Assembly (NCBI GenBank): GCA_944323755.1
Contig: CALUTR010000003.1
Span: forward strand, 124,001-188,000
DNA length: 64,000 nt
Direction: 5' to 3'
From: an uncultured Helicobacteraceae bacterium
GTDB lineage: Bacteria; Campylobacterota; Campylobacteria; Campylobacterales; Helicobacteraceae
Shown: positions 54,389 to 61,672 of the stretch, piece by piece
How positions within the stretch are numbered: the stretch's first letter is position 1
Layout of the letters: each line of letters begins with the position of its first letter
The notes under the pieces: generated by a model
What the model was told of the DNA's origin: nothing
Databases searched by the model: none
The model's input: the letters and a program-made list of their open reading frames with translations, nothing else
Translations under genes and position numbers: made by a program

Positions 54389-55150
54389 ATGGCAAAAATA
54401 AACAAAGATGAAATCCTAAATAATTACAAAAAGATAAAAGGCAGAATCCATTCAATAGAGACATTTGGAGCTGTTGATGGTCCTGGTGTTAGATTTGTGT
54501 TATTTTTGCAGGGTTGTCATTTACGATGTCTTTATTGCCATAATCCAGATTCTTGGAATCCAAATGGTGGAAATGAAATTACCATAAAAAACATATTACA
54601 AAATATATTAGCTTATAAAAAATTTTATAAAAATGGTGGAGTTACTATATCAGGTGGAGAGCCACTATTCCAGCATCAATTTTTATATTCATTGCTTGAG
54701 GCATTGGGGATTTTTGGATTCCATACAGCTATTGATACAAATGGCTTTATTGATTTGAAATATTCAAAGAAATGTATTGATAAGGCAGATATGCTTCTTC
54801 TTGATATAAAAGAAGTTGATGAAGATGATTGTATCGCTTTAACTGAATATAGCAATAAAAACACGCTAAAAACTCTAGATTATGCGCAAAGTATCAATAA
54901 ATGTGTATGGATAAGATATGTGTGTGTTCCAGGATACACGCTAAATATGGATAAAATACATAAATTGGGAAAATTGTTAAGCAGTTATTCTTGTGTTGAA
55001 AAAGTTCAATTAATACCATTTCATCAGTTAGGCAGCTATAAGTATAAAGAATTGCAAATCCCATATCAATTAGAAAATGTGAAAACTCCAACAAATGAAG
55101 AGATGGCCAAAGCACAAAATATCTTAAAGCAATACAACCTCCCATTATGA
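54389..55150 (+). CDS. pflA: pyruvate formate-lyase activating enzyme
   Basis: This is a 253-residue radical SAM enzyme that installs the glycyl radical on PflB. The 4Fe-4S cluster is held by Cys43, Cys47 and Cys50 (GCHLRCLYC). VTISGGEPLFQ near 90 is the SAM-binding GGE motif, and LLLDIKEVD near 135 is also conserved. HSIETFGAVDGPG at 21-33 is the PflA N-terminal signature. It is co-transcribed with pflB. Confidence 0.95.
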   Translation: MAKINKDEILNNYKKIKGRIHSIETFGAVDGPGVRFVLFLQGCHLRCLYCHNPDSWNPNGGNEITIKNILQNILAYKKFYKNGGVTISGGEPLFQHQFLYSLLEALGIFGFHTAIDTNGFIDLKYSKKCIDKADMLLLDIKEVDEDDCIALTEYSNKNTLKTLDYAQSINKCVWIRYVCVPGYTLNMDKIHKLGKLLSSYSCVEKVQLIPFHQLGSYKYKELQIPYQLENVKTPTNEEMAKAQNILKQYNLPL

Positions 55151-55171
55151 TTTTATGCTATATTTCTGCGA

Positions 55172-55741
55172 ATGAAAAAGGATAAATTTGAATTACTAGT
55201 TGAGCAATTAGAGCAAATTCCAAGCATTGGGAAAAAATCAGCCCTTAAAATCGCATACACATTAGCATTAGAAAACAAAATCCTTGCTTTAAATATCGCT
55301 CATTGTATAGAAGATGCGGTAAATAATATACAAAGATGTGATATATGTGGTGGGATTAGTCAAAGTAGCATTTGTGATATTTGTAGCGATGAAAGTAGGC
55401 TTTATAGTGGCGTATTGTGTATCGTTGGGAGCCCAAAAGATATATTGGTTATTGAAGATGCAAATATATTTGATGGATTCTACCTTGTAGTAGATGAGCG
55501 TGATAGTCTAGATTTTAAAGTTATGATTACAAATATTAAACTATATGATATTAAAGAAATTATATTTGCATTTAGTCCATCTCTTGCAAGTGATGCTATG
55601 ATGTTGTATATAGAAGATCACCTAAAAGATGAGAATATTAGGTTTTCAAAAATAGCACAAGGTGTGCCAACAGGAGTTGGACTAGATAATATAGATAGAT
55701 TATCTTTAACTAGAGCACTAGAATCTAGAATTAAAATTTAA
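55172..55741 (+). CDS. recR: recombination protein RecR
   Basis: This is a 189-residue protein. It has an N-terminal helix-hairpin-helix (LEQIPSIGKKSALKIAY), a four-Cys zinc finger (CDICGGISQSSICDIC, about 54-69), and a Toprim domain with the usual Glu (CIVGSPKDILVIEDA). The C-terminus ends with TGVGLDNIDRLSLTRAL. RecR acts with RecO in loading RecA at gaps. Confidence 0.94.
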   Translation: MKKDKFELLVEQLEQIPSIGKKSALKIAYTLALENKILALNIAHCIEDAVNNIQRCDICGGISQSSICDICSDESRLYSGVLCIVGSPKDILVIEDANIFDGFYLVVDERDSLDFKVMITNIKLYDIKEIIFAFSPSLASDAMMLYIEDHLKDENIRFSKIAQGVPTGVGLDNIDRLSLTRALESRIKI

Positions 55742-55754
55742 ATAAGGAGTTTAT

Positions 55755-56210
55755 ATGAAATTATTAAATATTATTTTTATTTTATTATTTGCAAATATTT
55801 TATATGCAGATTCCAATAAAGAACTGATTATATATGAGAGCCCTACTTGTGGTTGCTGTGCATTTTGGGGTGATTATATGTCAAAAAATGGCTTTGATGT
55901 AAAAGAAGTTAAAACAAATGATATATTAAATATAAAATCAAAGTATGGAATACGCCCAGAATATATGAGTTGTCACACGGCTGTTATTGGTGATTATATA
56001 ATAGAAGGACATGTGCCATATGGTGAAGTTGAGAGACTTCTTGCAGAAAAGCCACAAAATGCAATAGGTATATCAACACCTGGTATGCCACAGGGTAGTC
56101 CAGGAATGGAACAGGGTATGGAAGATGAGATATATGATGTATTAATTTTATATAAAGATGGAACTAGTGAAGTCTATGCCACATATAAAGGCAAAACTAA
56201 AGCTTTCTAA
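55755..56210 (+). CDS. exported DUF411 metal-binding protein
   Basis: This is a 151-residue protein with a signal peptide (MKLLNIIFILLFANILYA). The DUF411 core has ESPTCGCCAFWGDYM near 28 and MSCHTAVIGDYIIEGHVP near 75, with Cys and His that probably bind copper. A Met/Gly/Pro-rich segment (PGMPQGSPGMEQGM) follows, also suited to copper. DUF411 proteins are found near copper-handling genes. Here it is monocistronic, followed by a terminator. Confidence 0.82.
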   Translation: MKLLNIIFILLFANILYADSNKELIIYESPTCGCCAFWGDYMSKNGFDVKEVKTNDILNIKSKYGIRPEYMSCHTAVIGDYIIEGHVPYGEVERLLAEKPQNAIGISTPGMPQGSPGMEQGMEDEIYDVLILYKDGTSEVYATYKGKTKAF

Positions 56211-56217
56211 TTGATTA

Positions 56218-56239
56218 TTAAGCCTTTTGTAAGGCTTAA
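56218..56239 (+). terminator. rho-independent terminator after the DUF411 gene
   Basis: A perfect 9-bp stem (56218-56226 with 56231-56239) and a TTGT loop are followed by a T-rich run on the plus strand. It starts 8 bases after the stop and also lies after the opposing ppk2 gene. Confidence 0.75.
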
Positions 56240-56241
56240 AC

Positions 56242-57114
56242 TTATTTTGTATTTTTATTTACTTTCTTTTCTTTTGATTGTTTTGCTTTTTTATCAAGAA
56301 AAATTGCTTGAGAGTATTGATTTACGATATTTGGATCTGCAAGTAAGCATACTTTACTTTGCTCTTTTCCTTCATAATCTATTTTTGATAATAGATCTCT
56401 TGCTATATTTATCCTTGCCCGTTTTTTATCTGTAGAATCTACTAATATCCAAGGAGATTCTGCATTATGTGTCCTTGAAAACATTTTTTGAAATGCCTCT
56501 GTGTATTCGTCCCAAAGGTTGAGTGATTTGGTATCAATTGGGCTTAGTTTCCACATTCTTAAAGGATCTGTCTTTCGTCTTTCTATTCTTCGTTTTTGCT
56601 CACTTTGTGAAACATTTAAAAAATATTTAAAGATATATAATCCGCTTGTAATGAGCATTTGTTCTAAATTTAAAACTTGATATATGAATTCTTTATATTC
56701 TTCTTGTGTGCAAAATCCCATAACTCTCTCTACTCCAGCGCGATTATACCAACTTCTATCAAATAGCACAATTTCACCAGGTTGCGGAAGCTGTGAAATA
56801 TATCTTTTAAAATACCAATCATTTTTTTCAGATTCTGTTGGTTTTTGTAGTGCTACGATGCGAAAACCTCTAGGATTAAGCCTATCTGTTAGCGCTTTTA
56901 TTGTTCCACCTTTGCCTGCACCATCTCTACCTTCCATTATTATCAATACTCTTTTATTATTTGATATAACCCATTTTTGTAGCTTTAAAAGTTCTATTTC
57001 TAGTTTGTATAATTCATCTTCATAGAACTTTCTTTTAAACACCATTCTTCCATCTCTATCTTTGTATACATTTTCTTTGTTGTCTTCAGGTCGTATTACT
57101 ACTTGTTTTGACAT
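56242..57114 (-). CDS. ppk2: polyphosphate kinase 2 (PPK2 family)
   Basis: This is a 290-residue kinase that transfers phosphate between polyphosphate and nucleotides. Walker A is IMEGRDGAGKGGTIKAL (about 60-76), the lid region has FDRSWYNRAGVERVMGFC near 119, and SPWILVDSTDKKRARIN near 220 is also typical. The tail is Lys-rich (KQSKEKKVNKNTK). An AAGGAGG site precedes ATG. Confidence 0.92.
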   Translation of the reverse strand: MSKQVVIRPEDNKENVYKDRDGRMVFKRKFYEDELYKLEIELLKLQKWVISNNKRVLIIMEGRDGAGKGGTIKALTDRLNPRGFRIVALQKPTESEKNDWYFKRYISQLPQPGEIVLFDRSWYNRAGVERVMGFCTQEEYKEFIYQVLNLEQMLITSGLYIFKYFLNVSQSEQKRRIERRKTDPLRMWKLSPIDTKSLNLWDEYTEAFQKMFSRTHNAESPWILVDSTDKKRARINIARDLLSKIDYEGKEQSKVCLLADPNIVNQYSQAIFLDKKAKQSKEKKVNKNTK

Positions 57115-57190
57115 TTTCCCTCCTTTGTGAATTTTGTATAATTATTATAGTATTGCTTTAAAAAATAAAAATACATATAGGGCATAAGAT

Positions 57191-57673
57191 ATGGTAAATA
57201 AGCAACTATCTTTGTTAATAATTGAAATGTTAAGAAACAATAAACAAACTTTATCAATAGCAGAATCTTGCACAGGTGGGCTGCTTAGCTATCAATTTAC
57301 AAAAATAATCGGCGCATCAGATGTGTTTATTGGTAGTGTTATTAGCTATCAAAATAATGCAAAAATAAAAATGCTAGGCATAGATTCTAATTTGATAGAT
57401 ATTTACTCACCATATAGCAATGAAATCGTGGATAGAATGCTTCAAGGCGTGATAAAACTTACAGACTCTACTTTTGCAATTGCAACAAGTGGGCTTGCAA
57501 GTGGTGATGACTTTAATGATATCAAGGTTGGCACAGTGTTTATTGGGCTTAAAGAGAAAAATGCAGAATCAGTGATTATCAAAAAAGAGTTTAATGGTAG
57601 CAGAGAGGAAGTCCAGTTGGCAGCCTCAAATGCAGCTGTTGAATTATTCTATGACATAATATTGACAAAATAA
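57191..57673 (+). CDS. CinA C-terminal family protein (nicotinamide-nucleotide amidohydrolase type)
   Basis: This 160-residue protein is a stand-alone CinA C-terminal domain: SIAESCTGGLLSYQFTKI at 23-40, SVISYQNNAKIKMLGI near 55 and ATSGLASG near 98. The domain (PncC) deamidates nicotinamide mononucleotide in other bacteria. The start of the tRNA promoter overlaps the last codons of this gene. Confidence 0.87.
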   Translation: MVNKQLSLLIIEMLRNNKQTLSIAESCTGGLLSYQFTKIIGASDVFIGSVISYQNNAKIKMLGIDSNLIDIYSPYSNEIVDRMLQGVIKLTDSTFAIATSGLASGDDFNDIKVGTVFIGLKEKNAESVIIKKEFNGSREEVQLAASNAAVELFYDIILTK

Positions 57674-57690
57674 ATTAAAGGCATTATAAT
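57662..57690 (+). promoter_or_regulatory. consensus sigma-70 promoter of the tRNA cluster
   Basis: TTGACA (57662-57667) and TATAAT (57685-57690) are separated by exactly 17 bases. Both hexamers match the consensus perfectly. A start near 57697 is predicted, 30 bases before the first tRNA. A perfect -35 is rare in this group, where promoters usually rely on the -10. Confidence 0.82.
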
Positions 57691-57726
57691 TACGACTTTT
57701 AAAATTGAGTTCTTCAAAATAAATAT

Positions 57727-57802
57727 GACCCGTTAGCTCAGCAGGTAGAGCAATTCCCTTTTAAGGAATGGGCCGTTGGTTCGAATCCAACACGGGTCAC
57801 CA
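57727..57802 (+). tRNA. tRNA-Lys (UUU)
   Basis: The 76-base gene has a perfect acceptor stem (GACCCGT with ACGGGTC), D and T arms, and the 7-base anticodon loop CTTTTAA, so anticodon TTT. The 3' CCA is encoded. Confidence 0.95.
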
Positions 57803-57814
57803 TTAATTCATTTA

Positions 57815-57889
57815 GGCCTCTTCATCTAGCGGTTAGGATACCACCCTTTCACGGTGGTTACAGGGGTTCAAATCCCCTAGAGGTCACCA
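57815..57889 (+). tRNA. tRNA-Glu (UUC), first copy
   Basis: The 75-base gene has acceptor stem GGCCTCT/AGAGGTC with one G-T pair, anticodon stem CCACC/GGTGG, loop CTTTCAC and thus anticodon TTC. CCA is encoded. It differs at many positions from the second tRNA-Glu in the same cluster. Confidence 0.94.
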
Positions 57890-57894
57890 CTTTC

Positions 57895-57970
57895 GGTCGC
57901 TTAGCTCAGTTGGTAGAGCGCTACCCTTACAAGGTAGATGTCACAAGTTCGAGTCTTGTAGTGACCACCA
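57895..57970 (+). tRNA. tRNA-Val (UAC)
   Basis: The 76-base gene has acceptor stem GGTCGCT/AGTGACC with one G-T pair, anticodon stem CTACC/GGTAG, loop CTTACAA, anticodon TAC, and an encoded CCA. Confidence 0.94.
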
Positions 57971-57972
57971 TT

Positions 57973-58049
57973 GGAGCGGTAGTTCAGTTGGTTAGAATAC
58001 CTGCCTGTCACGCAGGGGGTCGCGAGTTCGAGCCTCGTCCGTTCCGCCA
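57973..58049 (+). tRNA. tRNA-Asp (GUC)
   Basis: The 77-base gene has acceptor stem GGAGCGG/CCGTTCC, anticodon stem CCTGC/GCAGG, loop CTGTCAC, anticodon GTC, and an encoded CCA. It starts 3 bases after the Val gene. Confidence 0.94.
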
Positions 58050-58057
58050 TTATCATT

Positions 58058-58133
58058 GACCCCTTCATCTAGCGGTCAAGGATACTACTCTTTCACAGTA
58101 GAAACAGAAGTTCAAATCTTCTAGGGGTCGCCA
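58058..58133 (+). tRNA. tRNA-Glu (UUC), second and divergent copy
   Basis: The 76-base gene has a perfect acceptor stem GACCCCT/AGGGGTC, anticodon stem CTACT/AGTAG, loop CTTTCAC, anticodon TTC, and an encoded CCA. Acceptor, anticodon and T stems differ from those of the first tRNA-Glu, but the anticodon loop is identical. Confidence 0.88.
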
Positions 58134-58154
58134 CTTCTTTTTGAATATTCATTT

Positions 58155-58163
58155 TGATATAAT
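58155..58163 (+). promoter_or_regulatory. extended -10 promoter of the Cys-rich lipoprotein gene
   Basis: TGATATAAT is a TGN extended -10 with a perfect hexamer at 58158-58163. It predicts a start near 58170, 26 bases before the chosen ATG. Confidence 0.5.
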
Positions 58164-58195
58164 CTTTGTAATTTAATAATTTTATGGGCTTTTTG

Positions 58196-58492
58196 ATGAT
58201 AAAAAATATTTTAGTTTTATTTGTAATTATTTTTATTATTGGTTGTGATAATGAAAATAAGTTTGGTTTTTCATCTAGCAATTGCAATGAGGTTTATACT
58301 AATTGTCTAAATAAGTGTATTCAAAGTGGTAAAACTAGGGCAGAATGTCTTGGTAATTGTGATAAAAGCAGAGGAATGTGTGAATCTATAAAAATCAAAG
58401 GTTGCATGCAAGATTGTAATAAAGTGTATGGAAAAGGCACTGCAAGCAGTGAATCTTGCAAGCGGAGTTGTATGAATAATAGAGGAAATTAG
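58196..58492 (+). CDS. Cys-rich lipoprotein, unknown function
   Basis: This protein has 98 residues from ATG 58196; ATG 58184 would add four. The signal peptide MIKNILVLFVIIFIIGC ends in a lipobox. The mature part has about ten further Cys in regular CxxxC spacings, such as CNEVYTNCLNKC, CLGNCDKSRGMC, CMQDCNKVYG and CKRSC. This resembles a disulphide-rich or metal-binding repeat, but I do not recognise a family. It lies between a tRNA cluster and converging flgG. Confidence 0.6.
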   Translation: MIKNILVLFVIIFIIGCDNENKFGFSSSNCNEVYTNCLNKCIQSGKTRAECLGNCDKSRGMCESIKIKGCMQDCNKVYGKGTASSESCKRSCMNNRGN

Positions 58493-58497
58493 CTTAT

Positions 58498-59289
58498 TTA
58501 TGCTCGTTTTAATCCATTTATGGTTTGCAACATAGAATCTGCTGTTTGAATTGTTTTTGAATTTGCTTCATACGCTCTCTGACCTGTTATAAGATCTGTC
58601 ATCTCTTCAACCAATTTTACATTGCTCATCTCAATAAATCCTTGTCTTAACATACCAAAGCCTTCATTACCTGGAATACCATTGATTGGCTCTCCAGATG
58701 CATTTGTATTGATATATATATTATCTCCTAATGAATGGAGTCCTGCAGGATTGATAAATACAGTTGTCTCTATTTGCCCAAGTGTGTTTAATTCTGTTGA
58801 ATTGGCTTGTACTACACTTATTGTTCCATCTGTTCCAATGTTTATCTGTGTGGCATCTTCTGGTATCGTGATATTTGGTATTAATCTATATCCTTCACTT
58901 GTAACAATGTTTCCTTCATTGTCAAGCTTAAAGCTACCACTTCTTGTGTAAGCTATCGTTCCATCTGGCATTTCAATTTGAAAAAATCCCCTTCCTGTGA
59001 TGGCTATGTCTAGGTTGTTTTCTGTTTCTTTTGGATTACCTTGTGAGAAATGTTTAGCGATCGCCAGAGGTCTTACTCCAAGCCCAAGTTCAATTCCTGT
59101 TGGGGCTATTGTGGTTTCACTAGTTGATGTTCCAGCATATTGCATAGTTTGGTAGAATAGATCAGCAAATTCAGCTCTTTGCTTTTTGTATCCTATGGTA
59201 TTTACATTTGCTATATTGTTTGATGTTGTATCAACTTGTGTTTGCATTCCTATCATTCCTGTGGCTGCTGTATGTAATGCTCGAATCAT
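58498..59289 (-). CDS. flgG: flagellar distal rod protein FlgG
   Basis: This is a 263-residue protein that forms the distal rod of the flagellum. It starts MIRALHTAATGM, has the rod signature TTSNNIANVNTIGYKKQRAEF (about 21-40), DIAITGRGFFQIEMPDG near 93, and the C-terminal ITGQRAYEANSKTIQTADSML. The length is normal. It lies 10 bases after flgF in one operon. Confidence 0.95.
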   Translation of the reverse strand: MIRALHTAATGMIGMQTQVDTTSNNIANVNTIGYKKQRAEFADLFYQTMQYAGTSTSETTIAPTGIELGLGVRPLAIAKHFSQGNPKETENNLDIAITGRGFFQIEMPDGTIAYTRSGSFKLDNEGNIVTSEGYRLIPNITIPEDATQINIGTDGTISVVQANSTELNTLGQIETTVFINPAGLHSLGDNIYINTNASGEPINGIPGNEGFGMLRQGFIEMSNVKLVEEMTDLITGQRAYEANSKTIQTADSMLQTINGLKRA

Positions 59290-59299
59290 CTAATGCTCC

Positions 59300-60139
59300 T
59301 TATGCTTTTTGTGCTAGTTTTGTTATTGCTTCAATATTAAGGTCGTCTTGGTATGTTTTCATCACTTTGGAATACATATCTACCAATCTATTTGTACTAA
59401 TTAATGCAGTCATTTCTTCGACTGGATTGATATTGCTTTTTTCAATAAAACCACTTAAAACTACATTGGCATTGTTTATATTTCGCCTTTCATTGATCCT
59501 ATCTTGTGGTAGTTCATATAGATTATTGCCTATTTTTTTTAGGTATTTTGGATTGATAAAATTTACAATTGCTATTGATCCAATTGGTTCAGCATTGCCT
59601 ATATTTGCGTTATCTAACTCTCTTACATATATGTTTCCATCTTTGCTTATTTCTACATTATTGCTTGATAAATTAATGTTTATTATGCCACCTTCATCTA
59701 TCCCAGCACTTGATAGCACAGGATATCCTTGTTTTGTTACTAAGATCCCATCATTATTTAGACTAAAAGCCCCATCTCTTGTGTATCGCACTCCATTTGG
59801 TGTTTGGATAGCAAAAAAAGCGTTTTGGCTGCTAAGTGCTAAATCTAATGGATTTTCTGTTCTGCTAAATCCTCCTATATTCATATCTGTGTATTCTTCA
59901 ACAACAATAGGCACTCTATTTAAAGTACGATTTAGAAACTTAGAGGCATCTCTTGTATGATTTTGCAGTGGAAGTTCGTGTTTTGTCTCCTCATATAATC
60001 TCATAAAATCACCAACAACTATATCATCTCTTTTGAATGCATTAGTATTTGCATTAGCTAAATTATTTGAGATAACATCAAGTCTATTGAATTGTGTTAC
60101 CATACCGCCTGTTGCATTATAAAATCCATTTTGCATCAT
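59300..60139 (-). CDS. flgF: flagellar rod protein FlgF (FlgG-like)
   Basis: This 279-residue protein has the N-terminal rod helix MVTQFNRLDVISNNLANANTNAFKRDD, a central SSQNAFFAIQTPNGVRYTRDG, and the C-terminal MTALISTNRLVDMYSKVMKTYQDD. The arrangement directly before flgG and the lower conservation at the C-terminus point to FlgF, the proximal rod protein; some genomes call it flgG2. A sigma-54 promoter precedes it. Confidence 0.87.
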   Translation of the reverse strand: MMQNGFYNATGGMVTQFNRLDVISNNLANANTNAFKRDDIVVGDFMRLYEETKHELPLQNHTRDASKFLNRTLNRVPIVVEEYTDMNIGGFSRTENPLDLALSSQNAFFAIQTPNGVRYTRDGAFSLNNDGILVTKQGYPVLSSAGIDEGGIININLSSNNVEISKDGNIYVRELDNANIGNAEPIGSIAIVNFINPKYLKKIGNNLYELPQDRINERRNINNANVVLSGFIEKSNINPVEEMTALISTNRLVDMYSKVMKTYQDDLNIEAITKLAQKA

Positions 60140-60169
60140 AATCCTTCAACTTTTAATCAATGATTTTAA

Positions 60170-60183
60170 GCAAATGGTATTCC
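60170..60183 (-). promoter_or_regulatory. sigma-54 (RpoN) promoter of flgF-flgG
   Basis: On the minus strand GG (60183-60182) and GC (60171-60170) are separated by exactly 10 bases, in the context TTGGAA and TTTGCTT. This is the same context as the flgE promoter. It lies about 30 bases before the flgF ATG. Confidence 0.78.
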
Positions 60184-60275
60184 AAATTTTTATTTATTTT
60201 TAATATGGTTGTGATTTAAGTATGTGCAATGTTAGATAGAATCTATTTTTATAAACTGCATTAAGGAATAAAATA

Positions 60276-60860
60276 TTGGAATCTATTTTAGAAACATTAA
60301 GTCAATCAATAGGTATATGGGGATATGTAGTGCTATTTTTTTACTCGTTTGGTGGTGGTCTTGTAGCTCTTGTGGCTGCTGGAATTTTATCAAGTGGAGT
60401 GATAGAGAATATAAATTCTCTTAATATTTATATTTGTATTTTTATTGCATCAGTTGCTAATTTTATCGGTTCAAGCTTGCTATTTTTTATGTCTAGATAT
60501 CAAAAAAAAGAAGTGATGAAATATTTTAGATCTCATAGGCGAAAAATAGCATTAAGCCATATTTGGATAAAAAAATATAGCTATCTTATTATTTTTATTC
60601 ATAAATATTTGTATGGCATCAAAACTATTATTCCTCTTGTCATAGGTTTTAGCAAGTTTGATCGGAATAAATTTTTGATATATAACTTTACTGCTTCATT
60701 TATTTGGGGCGCTATTGTTGGTGGAGTTAGCTATATAATGGGTGATTTTATTAGAAAAATTTATAACCAATATGCAAATCCATATATACTACCTGTTATT
60801 ACCATTACAATGGTTATTTTGATTATTTTATTTGTAAATAAAATTACAAAAAAGCTATAA
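60276..60860 (+). CDS. DedA family membrane protein
   Basis: This 194-residue protein starts at TTG with AAGGA upstream and has four to five membrane helices. FIASVANFIGSSLLFFMSRY near 56, FIHKYLYGIKTIIPLVIGF near 108 and SFIWGAIVGGVSYIMGDF near 140 match the DedA (SNARE-associated) domain pattern. Members transport undecaprenyl phosphate or other lipids in several bacteria. The role here is not defined. It converges on fdhD. Confidence 0.87.
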   Translation: MESILETLSQSIGIWGYVVLFFYSFGGGLVALVAAGILSSGVIENINSLNIYICIFIASVANFIGSSLLFFMSRYQKKEVMKYFRSHRRKIALSHIWIKKYSYLIIFIHKYLYGIKTIIPLVIGFSKFDRNKFLIYNFTASFIWGAIVGGVSYIMGDFIRKIYNQYANPYILPVITITMVILIILFVNKITKKL

Positions 60861-60868
60861 ATAATGGA

Positions 60869-61663
60869 TTAGTTGCATTTTTGATTTAGTTTGATTCGAT
60901 TGCTGTGTGTGTAGATGTTTAGATTCCCATTTCTTGCAAATCCAATTAATGTTATTCCTAGATTCTGTGCAGATTTTATACCAAGTGCTGTTGTAGCAGC
61001 ATTTGATACAACTACTGGTATATCGTGCATCGCACATTTAATAACCATTTCCATAGATAATCTTCCACTTACAATAAGAAGAGCTTCTTTTGTGTTTGCT
61101 CTAGCCATTTTGGCTTTACCTAATGCTTTATCAAGTGCATTATGTCTTCCTATGTCTTCACTTGTAAAAATTTTATCATCACAAAATAACATAGCTTTAT
61201 GAACGCACCCAGTAAGCGAGAATAGATCTGTATTTTTTTGAAATTCATATAAAGATTGCTTTATTTGTTCTATACTGAATTCTATTTTTTGCGATAGGAA
61301 CTTTTCTATAATTTTACCCTCAAAGTTTGCACTCACACCAACACAACACCCAGATGTAAGGGTTTTCTCATGAAATAGATTAGACATATTGTCATCATTA
61401 ATTATTGCATTGATATATACATTTAATCCATTTCTAGATATTTCTATATCTCTTATATCATCTATATTTTCTATCACACCCTCACTCATTAAAAATCCAA
61501 CAGCATAAGAATCTTGATCTTTTAAAATGCACATTGTAGATATGATTTTTGAACCATTTAGATAGAGATTTAGGCGATCTTCTTTTATGATAGTGTCATT
61601 TGTGTATGCTGTGCTATTATCATTAATTTTGATAATTGGCACACGCATAGTATGTTTTTGCAC
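60869..61663 (-). CDS. fdhD: formate dehydrogenase accessory sulphurtransferase FdhD
   Basis: This 264-residue protein delivers sulphur to the molybdenum cofactor of formate dehydrogenase. It has AVGFLMSEGVI near 53, the Cys loop TSGCCVGVS near 103, TGCVHKAMLF near 153, SEDIGRHNALDKALG near 168 and the C-terminal GFARNGNLNIYT. The Cys loop reads Cys-Cys rather than the usual Cys-x-x-Cys. It is last in the fdh operon, 9 bases after the cytochrome b gene. Confidence 0.92.
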   Translation of the reverse strand: MQKHTMRVPIIKINDNSTAYTNDTIIKEDRLNLYLNGSKIISTMCILKDQDSYAVGFLMSEGVIENIDDIRDIEISRNGLNVYINAIINDDNMSNLFHEKTLTSGCCVGVSANFEGKIIEKFLSQKIEFSIEQIKQSLYEFQKNTDLFSLTGCVHKAMLFCDDKIFTSEDIGRHNALDKALGKAKMARANTKEALLIVSGRLSMEMVIKCAMHDIPVVVSNAATTALGIKSAQNLGITLIGFARNGNLNIYTHSNRIKLNQKCN

Positions 61664-61672
61664 TTTAATCCT

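Noticed and set aside
57727..58133. tRNA cluster as an attachment site of an integrated element
   Set aside because: No integrase gene and no repeat of a tRNA 3' end were seen nearby, and the flanking genes are ordinary.
59208..59960. A 250-codon plus-strand frame
   Set aside because: It runs antisense to flgF and the end of flgG, which are certain. It is hydrophobic only because it mirrors their codons.
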